Shown here piece after piece: positions 8,235-16,471 of a stretch of 40,545 nt of DNA (its first letter is position 1; each line of letters begins with the position of its first letter). The DNA is from an uncultured Bacteroidales bacterium (GTDB lineage Bacteria; Bacteroidota; Bacteroidia; Bacteroidales; FEN-979): positions 1 through 40,545 of the forward strand of contig CAIWXI010000146.1 in NCBI GenBank assembly GCA_903916595.1, read 5' to 3'. A program made the translations under genes and the position numbers. The notes beneath the pieces were generated by a model. That model was not told where the DNA came from. It made no database searches and saw nothing but the letters and a program-made list of their open reading frames with translations.

Positions 8235-9508
8235 TTCATTGGGTTTTTATCGAGTAGCTTAAGTCCTATTCTGCATTCAAGGCAACGCTTCAGGTCACAA
8301 TAGTTTCGTTTAAGCTGTATCAGTGCCTGAGATTCCAGGGCATTCCCGGCAGTGATTCCAAGGGTTTTCCACATTCTGGTTTCATGGTTCTCTTCTCCCT
8401 CAATGCTCTCGAGCAGTTCCAGTGCCCTCATCCTGAAAGGGCTGATGTCCCTGGCCGATCCATAAGCGAAAAGGAATGGGGCAATACTATTGATAAGCAA
8501 TAACCTTGCTGAGCTGTGCCCCATCCTTTTTTCTTTTTTTCCTGCAATTTTCCCGAAACGATAATGCCGGTCCCAATACTCTGAAGCGGTAAGCTGAAAA
8601 ACCTCCTCCAGCCTGGCATGATCAGTGATATTCAGTAAGAACCCAGGTTCAGCTTTGCACATAAAGAGAAACTGTACCAGCTGACTGATCCTGATGTCAG
8701 GAAAATTCTGCGGGTGCAGCCTTAGACGTTTCCACAGCCCTGGCTGTAATGGTTTCAGACTGTATTTTACTTGCTGGTGACGATATTCATTTAAGAGTGC
8801 ACGCCGGTACTGATCGCGGGGATGCCTTCCCAGAAGACCCGATTGTCCATAAAACAAAGCTTCAAGCCTGAACACACTGTCGGCATTCTTTCTCACTATC
8901 CTCAGCGGCACCGAACGGGCCAGCAGTTCGAACGGCAGTGCGTTGATACGAAAACCAAATCCTGAGGCAAGTAAAATAAAGAATATCTCATCCCAATCGG
9001 CATATTCATCAAGCAAGCGCAGGATAAACCCCGATTTTGAATTCAGCCTCTCCGTGGCCAGAGCCGGGGACCACAAACTCAGAGTATTGGAAACGTTTCC
9101 CCCAAGCAGCTTTAAGCATGGGATCCAGTAATGATTCTGCATGATCACCAAATATTTCTGCTCGATGGATGCAGGAAAATTGTTCTTCAAAACCAGAGTC
9201 GGTATTATTTCTTTATGCTTTTTCCTGATGACCTGGTCGTTTTCATAAACTACATGCAGAATTACATTATCGTATGCAGGATCAAACTGATGCCGGTGAC
9301 GGATCCAATCTGATGATCTGATATGTAGTTCCACATTGCCTGCCCAAACTGTATTGCTGATGCGAATACGGGCATTAAAAAAATCAGGCCCCCCATCGGT
9401 ATTTTGTATTCCCGGATGCAACACCGTGAGTTGTTCCCCTCCCTCGGCATGCAGCTCGGGGTTCAGCAGCCTGTATTTCCAGATGTATTGAAGAAATTGC
9501 TCGTTCAT
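8231..9508 (-). CDS. DUF2851 family protein
   Basis: 425 residues beginning MNEQFLQYIWKYRLLN, followed by HAEGGEQLTVLHPGIQNTDGGPDFFNARIRI, the recognisable N-terminus of DUF2851, a family of unknown function common in Bacteroidota. The conserved acidic and GGPDF residues recall nuclease-like folds, but that is speculation. The frame continues 33 codons upstream to ATG 9607; that extension is translated from low-complexity repeats (QPPTPNPQ and FDIRNSLFNIRYS peptides) and is rejected. The chosen ATG is preceded by three CCCCCAA-type heptamers instead of a Shine-Dalgarno site. It is followed by the HhH gene with a 4-bp overlap. Confidence 0.88.
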   Translation of the reverse strand: MNEQFLQYIWKYRLLNPELHAEGGEQLTVLHPGIQNTDGGPDFFNARIRISNTVWAGNVELHIRSSDWIRHRHQFDPAYDNVILHVVYENDQVIRKKHKEIIPTLVLKNNFPASIEQKYLVIMQNHYWIPCLKLLGGNVSNTLSLWSPALATERLNSKSGFILRLLDEYADWDEIFFILLASGFGFRINALPFELLARSVPLRIVRKNADSVFRLEALFYGQSGLLGRHPRDQYRRALLNEYRHQQVKYSLKPLQPGLWKRLRLHPQNFPDIRISQLVQFLFMCKAEPGFLLNITDHARLEEVFQLTASEYWDRHYRFGKIAGKKEKRMGHSSARLLLINSIAPFLFAYGSARDISPFRMRALELLESIEGEENHETRMWKTLGITAGNALESQALIQLKRNYCDLKRCLECRIGLKLLDKNPMK

Positions 9509-9513
9509 TTTTT

Positions 9514-9534
9514 GGGGGTTGGGGGTTGGGGGTT
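9514..9534 (-). repeat. (CCCCCAA)x3 heptamer array next to the DUF2851 start
   Basis: Three G5 tracts separated by TT on the plus strand (9514-9518, 9521-9525, 9528-9532), read as CAACCCCC on the coding strand, end five bases before the DUF2851 ATG. It sits where a ribosome-binding site would be and has some potential for a non-B structure on the G-rich strand. Confidence 0.8.
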
Positions 9535-9545
9535 GACAATAAAAT

Positions 9546-9630
9546 GAATATCGAATATTGAACAACGAATTTCGAATGTCGAATTTATTATTCCGTTCAT
9601 CATTCAATATTCAATATTCGTCATTCGTTC
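9546..9630. repeat. Imperfect inverted repeat of GAATATTGAA/ATTCG units
   Basis: GAATATTGAA at 9553-9562 faces TTCAATATTC at 9603-9612 and again at 9610-9619; GAACAACGAAT faces ATTCGTCATTCGTTC. The element fills the divergent gap between DUF2851 and the coiled-coil/zapA operon. Short repeats of this ATTCGA/ATATTC kind recur in Bacteroidota genomes and yield spurious FDIRYS-type peptides when translated. No coding function or target-site duplication is evident. Confidence 0.65.
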
Positions 9631-9684
9631 CTCCCTTTATCCGCCGAAAGTCAAAATGTGATAGGGTAAACAGAAAATATTTTT

Positions 9685-9716
9685 TTTGCGTCGGCCCATT
9701 CAAATAATTATCTTTG
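9685..9716 (+). promoter_or_regulatory. Promoter of the coiled-coil/zapA operon
   Basis: TTTG at 9685-9688, a 20-bp gap, then TATCTTTG at 9709-9716, an exact TAnnTTTG box, 26 bp before the ATG at 9743. It can drive the coiled-coil gene and zapA, and possibly the 6S RNA and rny downstream. Confidence 0.7.
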
Positions 9717-9742
9717 CCAGAAATTCCAAAAGGTTTTGATGT

Positions 9743-10030
9743 ATGGACGATGTCACAACCCTGGTTTCGGGCATTGAATTTAAAGTGCGGAAGCTGATCG
9801 CCAGGCAAAAGGAACTGAGGAAAGAGAAGGAAACACTTACAATAGATATTAACAAGCTAAAAAAAACCAACGAAGAACAAAAACAGGTAATTTCCGGATT
9901 AGAAGAGAAGATCCGGGTATTGAGACTTGCCGGAATGCAAGGAGAGAAAGGAAACAACTCCGACGTTAAGGCAACAATCAATGAACTTGTGAGGGAAATC
10001 GATAACTGTATCGGGTTGTTAAATACCTGA
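9743..10030 (+). CDS. Small coiled-coil protein upstream of zapA
   Basis: 95 residues. Residues 8-64 are a continuous charged heptad helix (IEFKVRKLIARQKELRKEKE...) consistent with a coiled coil; the C-terminal part (TINELVREIDNCIGLLNT) is a short amphipathic helix. No signal peptide, membrane segment or catalytic motif. It lies 19 bp before zapA under the same promoter, so a role with ZapA at the division ring, perhaps analogous to the unrelated coiled-coil ZapB, is inferred from position and shape only. Length and start (ATG 9743, soon after the promoter) look complete. The family is conserved next to zapA in other Bacteroidota to my knowledge, but without an assigned function. Confidence 0.8.
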   Translation: MDDVTTLVSGIEFKVRKLIARQKELRKEKETLTIDINKLKKTNEEQKQVISGLEEKIRVLRLAGMQGEKGNNSDVKATINELVREIDNCIGLLNT

Positions 10031-10049
10031 TAGACATTTCTGCTGAATA

Positions 10050-10340
10050 ATGAGCGAACAAGCTATTTCACTGAATATTGCAGACCGGCCATACCGACTT
10101 GTCGTTGAGAAGGATCACGAGGAATTGTTTCGTAAAGCAACACGACTGATTGAAAAAAGGATAAAGGATTATTCATTGAATTATGCTTATAAAGACAAAC
10201 AGGATCTTTTAGCCATGGTCGCACTTGAATATGCAACAAGTTTTCTTCAGGATGAGGAATTACTTAAGCAACAGGAGGGACAATGGGAGACAAAACTTAA
10301 AGAAGTCGATATAGTCCTGGCAGAATATTTCGCAGAATAG
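10050..10340 (+). CDS. zapA: Cell division protein ZapA
   Basis: 96 residues, the usual ZapA length. The N-terminal beta part (SLNIADRPYRLVVEKDHEELFRKATRLIEKRIK) matches the ZapA head domain, followed by DLLAMVALEYATSFL and a C-terminal coiled-coil helix. ZapA binds FtsZ in the cytoplasm and bundles protofilaments at midcell. It is the second gene of a short operon after a coiled-coil gene and directly precedes the 6S RNA candidate, the same zapA-6S neighbourhood known from gammaproteobacteria, and then rny. Confidence 0.9.
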   Translation: MSEQAISLNIADRPYRLVVEKDHEELFRKATRLIEKRIKDYSLNYAYKDKQDLLAMVALEYATSFLQDEELLKQQEGQWETKLKEVDIVLAEYFAE

Positions 10341-10359
10341 AATGTTCTTTGAAATTTAT

Positions 10360-10563
10360 TAAGATTTACCCGCACTAATTCAGACAGTTTGTAAACCTAA
10401 CATTACAAGCATTAGGGTTAAGCTCATAGGTTTGTAGGACAGGCCTCGCTCCTGCTTGCAGGATTTCGGCTAAGGCCGGACAGTGGACGTTCGAATTACC
10501 TGGCAGCCCTAACCATGTCGTATAGAGGTTTATCATTACCTCGCTGTTTAGTGCGGGTTTTTT
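10360..10563 (+). ncRNA. ssrS: 6S RNA (SsrS-like / Bacteroidales-1 type)
   Basis: The 248-bp zapA-rny gap is non-coding but highly structured. A perfect 10-bp closing stem CCCGCACTAA (10369-10378) pairs with TTAGTGCGGG (10548-10557) and is followed by six T (10558-10563), so the 3' end doubles as a terminator. Inside are TTAGGG/CCCTAA (10412-10417 with 10507-10512), CCTGC-TT-GCAGG (10451-10462), CGGC-TAAG-GCCG (10467-10478) and GAGGT/ACCTC (10525-10529 with 10538-10542). An about 190-nt long rod with internal loops is the shape of 6S RNA, which binds housekeeping RNA polymerase as a promoter mimic. Position after zapA supports this. No clean TTTG/TAnnTTTG pair lies just upstream, so it may be processed from the zapA transcript. 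Confidence 0.78.
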
Positions 10564-10588
10564 ATTTTAACTACTAAAAGCTATAAAG

Positions 10589-12133
10589 ATGCCAAACATC
10601 CTATTAATTGTGATCATCGGTGTAAGCGGGATAATCATAGGAGGGCTTATAACCGGTACGATCCTGAACAAGGCGCTGGAACGCAAACGTGATGCACTTC
10701 TTAAAGAGGCCATGGATAAAGCCGAAGTAATGAAAAAGGAAAAGATCCTTCAGGCCAAAGAGAAGTTCCTCCAGCTAAAGACCGAACACGAAAAATTTGT
10801 TCACGAAAAAAATGAAGAGATCTCGAGGAATGAGAACAGGCTGAAGCAGAAGGAAGGCACTGTGAATCTAAAAGTTGAAGAGCTTGCAAAAAAACAAAAA
10901 GAGATAGGCACGATCAAACAGAATCTTCAGACACAGATAGAGATCGTGAACAAAAAACAGACCGATCTCGAAAAGGCACAGAAAGTCCAGATAGAAAAAC
11001 TTGAAACTATTTCAAACCTTTCTGCTCAGGAAGCCAAGACCCAGCTGATCGAAAACCTTAAGGAAGAAGCCAAAGCCGATGCCATTGTGCATATCAAGGA
11101 TATTATTGATGAGGCAAAAATCACGGCCAATACCGAAGCCAAGAAGATCATCATAGAGACTATTCAGAGAACTGCCACCGAGCATGCAATTGAAAATACC
11201 GTTTCGGTGTTTAACATCGAAAGCGAGGAAATCAAAGGCAGGATCATCGGGCGTGAAGGCCGTAATATCCGTACTTTGGAAGCTCTTACCGGCGTCGAGA
11301 TCATCATCGATGATTCTCCGGATGCAATTCTTCTATCAGGATTCGATCCTGTAAGGCGTGAAATCGCGAGGCTTTCGCTGCACAAACTGGTCACCGACGG
11401 GCGGATTCATCCGGCACGTATCGAAGAAGTTGTTGCCAAAACAAAAAAACAGCTTGAGCAGGAGATCAATGAAATCGGAAAAAGGGTTAGCATCGACCTG
11501 GGTATTCACAACCTGCATCATGAACTCCTTCGAATGATCGGTAAAATGAAATACCGTTCCTCTTACGGGCAGAACCTTCTTCAGCATTCTATCGAAGTCG
11601 CTAAGCTAAGTGCTACCATGGCTGCCGAACTGGGCATCAATCCAAAGAAAGCAAAACGGGCCGGTCTGTTGCACGACATAGGAAAAGTTCCCGACAACGA
11701 ACCTGATCTGCCACATGCCATCCTGGGCATGAAAATGGCCGAAAAATTCAAGGAAAAGCCCGAGATCATTAATGCTATTGGCGCCCACCACGATGAGATC
11801 GAGATGGATAACCTTATCTCTCCTATCGTGCAGGTTTGCGATGCGATCTCAGGAGCAAGGCCCGGTGCCCGCCGCGAAGTTGTTGACGCGTATATTGAAC
11901 GACTTAAACATCTCGAGGAACTCGCCCTTAGCTATCCTGGAGTTGTTAAAACGTTTGCCATTCAGGCAGGCCGCGAATTGCGTGTAATCGTCGGGGCAGA
12001 AAAGGTAAATGACCTTGAAGCCAACCAGCTTGCTTTCGACCTTTCAAAAAAGATCCAGAGCGAGATGACTTATCCCGGACAGATCAAAATTACAGTCATC
12101 AGGGAAACCAGAGCCGTGCAGTACGCAAAGTAG
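10589..12133 (+). CDS. rny: Ribonuclease Y
   Basis: 514 residues, normal RNase Y length. One N-terminal membrane helix (about 3-25), then a long charged coiled coil (about 30-190), a KH RNA-binding domain ([23 protein letters not shown]..., with the GREGRN loop) near 214-275, and an HD hydrolase domain with LLHDIGK and GAHHDE metal ligands in the C-terminal half. It is a membrane-tethered endoribonuclease that initiates mRNA decay. It starts 25 bp after the terminator of the 6S RNA, so it either reads through that terminator or has its own start signal. No RNase E gene is in this window. Confidence 0.97.
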   Translation: MPNILLIVIIGVSGIIIGGLITGTILNKALERKRDALLKEAMDKAEVMKKEKILQAKEKFLQLKTEHEKFVHEKNEEISRNENRLKQKEGTVNLKVEELAKKQKEIGTIKQNLQTQIEIVNKKQTDLEKAQKVQIEKLETISNLSAQEAKTQLIENLKEEAKADAIVHIKDIIDEAKITANTEAKKIIIETIQRTATEHAIENTVSVFNIESEEIKGRIIGREGRNIRTLEALTGVEIIIDDSPDAILLSGFDPVRREIARLSLHKLVTDGRIHPARIEEVVAKTKKQLEQEINEIGKRVSIDLGIHNLHHELLRMIGKMKYRSSYGQNLLQHSIEVAKLSATMAAELGINPKKAKRAGLLHDIGKVPDNEPDLPHAILGMKMAEKFKEKPEIINAIGAHHDEIEMDNLISPIVQVCDAISGARPGARREVVDAYIERLKHLEELALSYPGVVKTFAIQAGRELRVIVGAEKVNDLEANQLAFDLSKKIQSEMTYPGQIKITVIRETRAVQYAK

Positions 12134-12149
12134 GCGGGTATCTGATACT

Positions 12150-12171
12150 TATTTCACCATTTCGCTATTTT
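12150..12171. repeat. CACCATTT-type repeat copy 2, 3' of rny
   Basis: The same 22 bp as at 7515-7536 without a mismatch, lying 16 bp after the rny stop. Two identical copies 4.6 kb apart in unrelated intergenic gaps indicate a dispersed repeat. Confidence 0.75.
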
Positions 12172-12244
12172 TTCCAATTTTTGTAACAATTTTCATATTT
12201 GTTCTTCTAATGTTAACGTATTGACCAAATTTAAACCATTTAAC

Positions 12245-12973
12245 ATGAAAAAATCAATTGCTTTATCTGTTATTGCATTCCTGTTGGTTGCTTCAGGACA
12301 TACTCAGGAAATGAAACTCGATGATGTGATCGGAGCTTATTACAAAGCCACGGGTATCGAAAAAATGAAGAGCTGGACTACTTTCAAAACCAGCGGCAAA
12401 ACAATTGCTCAGGGAATGGAATTTCCGACGGTACTGATTATTAAAAGACCTTCCAAACTCAGGGTGGAAGCCGAAGTGCAGGGAAATAAAATGGTCCAGG
12501 CTTTCGATGGAACCCAGGGCTGGAGCGTAGTCCCCTGGTCCGGTTCATCAGTCCCCCAGGACATGACTGCCGATGAAGTCAAAGGTATGAAGGACCAGTC
12601 TGACATGGAAGGGGCGCTCTACAACTGGAAAGGAAAGGGACATCAGGCTGAATTGCTTGGCAAAGAAGACATGGAAGGCTCCCCGGCCTACAAGATCAAA
12701 CTTATTAAAGCCAATGGCGACATAGACACATACTACATTGATGCCGAAAGTTTTATTTTACTGAAAACATCGTCCAAGGTTAAAATTCAGGGCAATGAGG
12801 TTGAAGGTGAAACCGTTTTTACAAATTACAAAAACGTAGAGGGCGTTCTTATGGCCGGTAGCATTTCCAACAAAATAAAAGACCAGGTCGTTTCTCAGAT
12901 TGTATTCGACAAAGCCGAAGTAAATATTCCTGTCAGTGACAGTCTTTTCATGAAACCTGCCGTTAAAAAATAA
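12245..12973 (+). CDS. LolA-like outer membrane lipoprotein-sorting family protein
   Basis: 242 residues from ATG 12245; an upstream TTG (12221) in frame would only lengthen the n-region. A signal peptide (MKKSIALSVIAFLLVASGHTQ) precedes a repetitive beta-sheet body: GKTIAQGMEFPTVLIIKRPSKLRVEAEVQGNKMVQAFDGTQGW, then YKIKLIKANGDIDTYYIDAESFILLKTS. The half-barrel pattern and the PSKLR/DGTxGW motifs match the LolA/LolB-like (DUF4292/outer membrane lipoprotein-sorting) superfamily of secreted periplasmic proteins. True LolA is shorter and differs at the ends, so this is a paralogue with unknown ligand. It is followed after 19 bp by the BNR-repeat gene on the same strand. Confidence 0.78.
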   Translation: MKKSIALSVIAFLLVASGHTQEMKLDDVIGAYYKATGIEKMKSWTTFKTSGKTIAQGMEFPTVLIIKRPSKLRVEAEVQGNKMVQAFDGTQGWSVVPWSGSSVPQDMTADEVKGMKDQSDMEGALYNWKGKGHQAELLGKEDMEGSPAYKIKLIKANGDIDTYYIDAESFILLKTSSKVKIQGNEVEGETVFTNYKNVEGVLMAGSISNKIKDQVVSQIVFDKAEVNIPVSDSLFMKPAVKK

Positions 12974-12992
12974 ATCCTATTAATCTGTTTGT

Positions 12993-15900
12993 ATGAAACT
13001 GGTGATCAACGTCATAATCGCCTGCGTCTTATGCATTGCTTCAGGCATGGTGCAGGCGCAGGATCGCGTAAAGGTTGACGAGAATACCTTTGGCGATATT
13101 CAGGCCCGGCAAATCGGCCCGGCAACAATGAGCGGTCGCATCTCGGCCCTCGATGCAGTTGACAAAAACCCGGCCCTGCTTTATGTTGGTGCTGCGACCG
13201 GTGGATTATGGAAATCAAAAAATTATGGCACCACATTCAAACCGGTGTTCGAAAAATACAATCAGGCGATAGGCGCTATAGCCATTGATCAGCAGCATCC
13301 CGATACGGTATGGGTTGGTACCGGCGAGGTTTGGGTGAGGAACTCCACATCGGTCGGCGACGGGATCTACCGCACAACCAATGCCGGGGAAACCTGGAAA
13401 CGGATGGGGCTTGAAAAGACCGAAAGGATTGGAAAAATCGCCATTCACCCGAAAAATTCAGACGTCGTTTTCGTCGCCGCTCTTGGAAATCTCTGGAACC
13501 CCAGCCCCGACAGGGGTTTGTATAAAACAACCGATGGAGGAAAGACCTGGGAGAAAATCCTTTATGTTGATGAGAACACCGGTTGCTCAGATGTAGCGAT
13601 AGACTGGAAGGATCCCGACATCATGTACGCCGGGATGTGGGAATTCCGCAGAACCCCCTGGTCGTTCAGTTCAGGTGGTACAGGCAGCGGGCTTTACCGT
13701 TCGGCCAACGGTGGAAAGACCTGGGACAAGATCACAAAAAACATGCCCGAAGGCCTGCTAGGGCGGGTAACTGTTTCAGTCTCACCGGTAAAATCAGATA
13801 TCGTGTTTGCACTGATCGAAGCCGGGAAAACGGGATTGTATAAATCGTCGGACAAAGGGATCACCTGGTCGCTTTCAACCCATTCCGAAGCGGTTAACGA
13901 CCGTCCTTTTTATTTTTCGGTCATTGTCCCCGATCCCCTCGACACCAACATCATCTACAAGCCAGGGTTTAACCTGAGCAAAAGCACAGATGGCGGAAAA
14001 ACCTTCAGCCCGGCTGCCGTTGAAGGTGGAAATTACCATAGCGACTGTCATCCTGTTTATATCGGTAAAAAAGATAACAGCCTTATTTATATGGGGACGG
14101 ATGGCGGAGTGTATTACTCCATGGATAAGGGAAATACCTGGCGTTTGATGCGGAATCTGCCCGTTTCACAGTTCTATCACGTGAGTATTGATAAAGCTGA
14201 TCCGTTTAATGTTTACGGCGGATTGCAGGATAACGGATCCTGGTATGGCCCATCAAGAAATTCAAGCGGCATAACAAACGGCAGCTGGAAGAGCGTAGGG
14301 TTCGGCGACGGTTTTTACGTGTATTGCGACAAACTCGATTCAACCATTCTTTACTGGCAGTTTCAGGGTGGAAAAATCGCCAGGTATTACCTGAAGTCGG
14401 GGGAATACAAATCGCTCATCCCCTTTAGGGATAAAGACACCAAAGAACTCAGGTTTAACTGGAATGCCCCCATGGTCTTCAGTCCAAAAAGCAACAGCTT
14501 CTATGTAGGAGCCCAGTACCTTTATAAAACGACAAACCGCGGAGATTCCTGGTCACGGATATCTCCCGACCTCACCACAGCTGACCCGAAAAAACTGAAA
14601 CAGGAAAAATCTGGTGGGCTCACCGTCGACAACTCATCCGCCGAGAACCATTGTACTATTTATACTATCAATGAATCTCCTCCCGACAGCCTGATCGTTT
14701 GGGCCGGAACCGATGACGGCAACCTGCAGATAACGGCCGACGGGGGAAAATCATGGACCAATGTGGTGGGTAACATACCAGGTCTTCCGGCAAATACATG
14801 GTGTTCGTATGTGGAACCCGGTCGTTTTGATAAAAACACGGTATATGCAACTTTCGACGGGCACAGGATGGGAGATAAAACTCCTTATGTCTTTAAATCA
14901 ACCGATCTCGGGAAGACATGGAAAGCCCTGGCCGACACGGCTATCCATGGTTACTGCCATGTGATCAAACAGGACCTTGTAAATCCGCATTTACTGTTTC
15001 TTGGGACTGAAGGCGGATTATACCTTTCAATTGACGGAGGCCAGGCATGGTCTTTCTTTAAAGGAAACGTTCCCAGGGTACCCGTCATGGATATGGTCAT
15101 TCACCCAAGGGAGCAGTCACTCGTTCTGGCTACGCATGGAAGGGGCATCATGATCATCGATGACCTTTCCCCGCTGCGTGAAATTTCAAAGGATGTGCTG
15201 GATGCTGATGTCAAATGGCTTAAGACAAAGGATTTTATTATCCGTGAAGGCTCTTTTACCCAGGAATGGACCGGGGATGATGAATATATCGGACAGGTTC
15301 CCCGGGATGCCGCATCAATAGTCTACTACATGAAAAAGAGACATCTTTTCGGTGACATCCATCTTGAGATCTACGACACCGCCGGGAAACTGATCAAACG
15401 GCTACCTGCAGGGATGCGGAAAGGTATCAATGTAGTGCCCTGGACCATCCAGATGAAGCCGCCAAAGGTCCCTGTCTCTCCTCAGATGGCAGGAGAGGCC
15501 TTTGCAGGCCCGAATTATTCACCGGGTGAATATACTGTAAAGTTGTTCCGAAATGATGAGGTTTACGAGACAAAGATCCGGCTGCTGCCCGATCCAAAAT
15601 CAATGTATTCATTGCAGGATCGGGAGATTCGGCAAAAAGCGGTGATGAAAGGGTACAACCTGCTTCAATCGCTGGCCTATACCGACAGGCAGGCGAGGGA
15701 AGTCCGCGACCAGTTAAAAAATCTGGCAAAATCAGCCTCAAAATCTTTCTCAGCAAAACTGATGGCCATTTCTGTTGAGATGGACACATTGCATTGCAGA
15801 ATAGTATCTACCAGGGAGGGAAAAATCACCGGCGAGGAAAAACTCCGGGAAAAGATTGCATTTATCTATGGCTCAATCATGTCGTACCCCGGCCGGCCTA

Positions 15901-16073
15901 CCGATTCTCAGCTTCAGGGGCTTGATCTTCTGGCCAGGGAATCTGAAAAGATTCAGAATGAGGTCAGCAGCATCATCTCCAATCAGATACCTGTCCTGAA
16001 CAAAGAAGTTGTAAAAGAGAAAAAAGAGGAGATCAAAATCGTATCTGAGGAGGCTTTTCTTAAAGAACCTTAA
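12993..16073 (+). CDS. Secreted BNR/VPS10-like beta-propeller protein
   Basis: 1026 residues with a cleavable signal peptide (1-23, ending VQAQ). The first 740 residues hold about ten Asp-box (BNR) motifs of the type SxDxGxTW: KNYGTTF (76), TTNAGETW (128), TTDGGKTW, SANGGKTW, SSDKGITW, STDGGKTF, SMDKGNTW, TTNRGDSW, TADGGKSW, STDLGKTW and SIDGGQAW. They form the two-propeller fold of sortilin-like and glycosyl-hydrolase 74-like proteins. Residues after about 740 form a beta-sandwich-like tail and a charged helical end, as in many Bacteroidota homologues often labelled 'glycosyl hydrolase'; the catalytic residues of a sialidase or xyloglucanase are not evident, so enzymatic activity is doubtful. 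No T9SS sorting domain or lipobox is seen; periplasmic or outer-membrane associated location is inferred. Confidence 0.88.
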   Translation: MKLVINVIIACVLCIASGMVQAQDRVKVDENTFGDIQARQIGPATMSGRISALDAVDKNPALLYVGAATGGLWKSKNYGTTFKPVFEKYNQAIGAIAIDQQHPDTVWVGTGEVWVRNSTSVGDGIYRTTNAGETWKRMGLEKTERIGKIAIHPKNSDVVFVAALGNLWNPSPDRGLYKTTDGGKTWEKILYVDENTGCSDVAIDWKDPDIMYAGMWEFRRTPWSFSSGGTGSGLYRSANGGKTWDKITKNMPEGLLGRVTVSVSPVKSDIVFALIEAGKTGLYKSSDKGITWSLSTHSEAVNDRPFYFSVIVPDPLDTNIIYKPGFNLSKSTDGGKTFSPAAVEGGNYHSDCHPVYIGKKDNSLIYMGTDGGVYYSMDKGNTWRLMRNLPVSQFYHVSIDKADPFNVYGGLQDNGSWYGPSRNSSGITNGSWKSVGFGDGFYVYCDKLDSTILYWQFQGGKIARYYLKSGEYKSLIPFRDKDTKELRFNWNAPMVFSPKSNSFYVGAQYLYKTTNRGDSWSRISPDLTTADPKKLKQEKSGGLTVDNSSAENHCTIYTINESPPDSLIVWAGTDDGNLQITADGGKSWTNVVGNIPGLPANTWCSYVEPGRFDKNTVYATFDGHRMGDKTPYVFKSTDLGKTWKALADTAIHGYCHVIKQDLVNPHLLFLGTEGGLYLSIDGGQAWSFFKGNVPRVPVMDMVIHPREQSLVLATHGRGIMIIDDLSPLREISKDVLDADVKWLKTKDFIIREGSFTQEWTGDDEYIGQVPRDAASIVYYMKKRHLFGDIHLEIYDTAGKLIKRLPAGMRKGINVVPWTIQMKPPKVPVSPQMAGEAFAGPNYSPGEYTVKLFRNDEVYETKIRLLPDPKSMYSLQDREIRQKAVMKGYNLLQSLAYTDRQAREVRDQLKNLAKSASKSFSAKLMAISVEMDTLHCRIVSTREGKITGEEKLREKIAFIYGSIMSYPGRPTDSQLQGLDLLARESEKIQNEVSSIISNQIPVLNKEVVKEKKEEIKIVSEEAFLKEP

Positions 16074-16114
16074 AATCCTGGTCTGCCAACGTAAGAAAGT
16101 GTGATTACATTCTT

Positions 16115-16122
16115 TATATTTG
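16115..16122 (+). promoter_or_regulatory. -7 box TATATTTG before the small basic protein
   Basis: TATATTTG fits TAnnTTTG and lies 40 bp upstream of the ATG at 16163. No TTTG is present at the expected -33 position, so it is a partial promoter match. Confidence 0.5.
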
Positions 16123-16162
16123 CGCCGGATTAATGAAATATTAAACAAACAAACCCTGATTT

Positions 16163-16273
16163 ATGTCAAAAGGACAAGACGTTAAAAAAAGCGTAAAAAA
16201 AGAGCCTACGAAAACCTTAAAGGAAAAGAGGCTGGAGAAAAAAGAAAAAAAGGAAAAGAAAGGCAAGTTCTGA
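16163..16273 (+). CDS. 36-residue lysine-rich small protein
   Basis: An ORF too short for standard cut-offs: MSKGQDVKKSV at the start and KEKKGKF at the end, with about 16 lysines in 36 residues. It has its own -7 box (TATATTTG) 40 bp upstream and a start codon in typical context. Similar tiny MSKGQDxKK proteins occur in Bacteroidota genomes as I recall them, without known function. The charge suggests nucleic-acid or ribosome contact, but nothing else supports that. It sits alone between the BNR gene (89 bp) and the Fsmp lipoprotein gene (198 bp). Confidence 0.6.
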   Translation: MSKGQDVKKSVKKEPTKTLKEKRLEKKEKKEKKGKF

Positions 16274-16471
16274 ACCCGGCAGGATTCGGTGCTATATTTC
16301 GTTGCGTCTTCAGGTAAGGAAGGTTTGCTTTGAGTAAACATTGTTTCTTCATTTTTCATGACAGGAAGACCACATTATTTTTCTTTATCTGTCTTGCGTT
16401 CCCGATCTTTCTTTTTCCTCAGGACATCATATCTCCTCTGATCAGGAACAGCTTTACAAAAGTTACTCCCT

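Noticed and set aside
9509-9607. 33-codon extension of DUF2851
   Set aside because: It translates low-complexity repeats and is not part of the family.
10427-10434. TAGGTTTG as a promoter for a shorter RNA
   Set aside because: It matches TAnnTTTG but lies inside the folded RNA and has no TTTG 19-20 bp upstream; more likely part of the RNA structure or its promoter mimicry.
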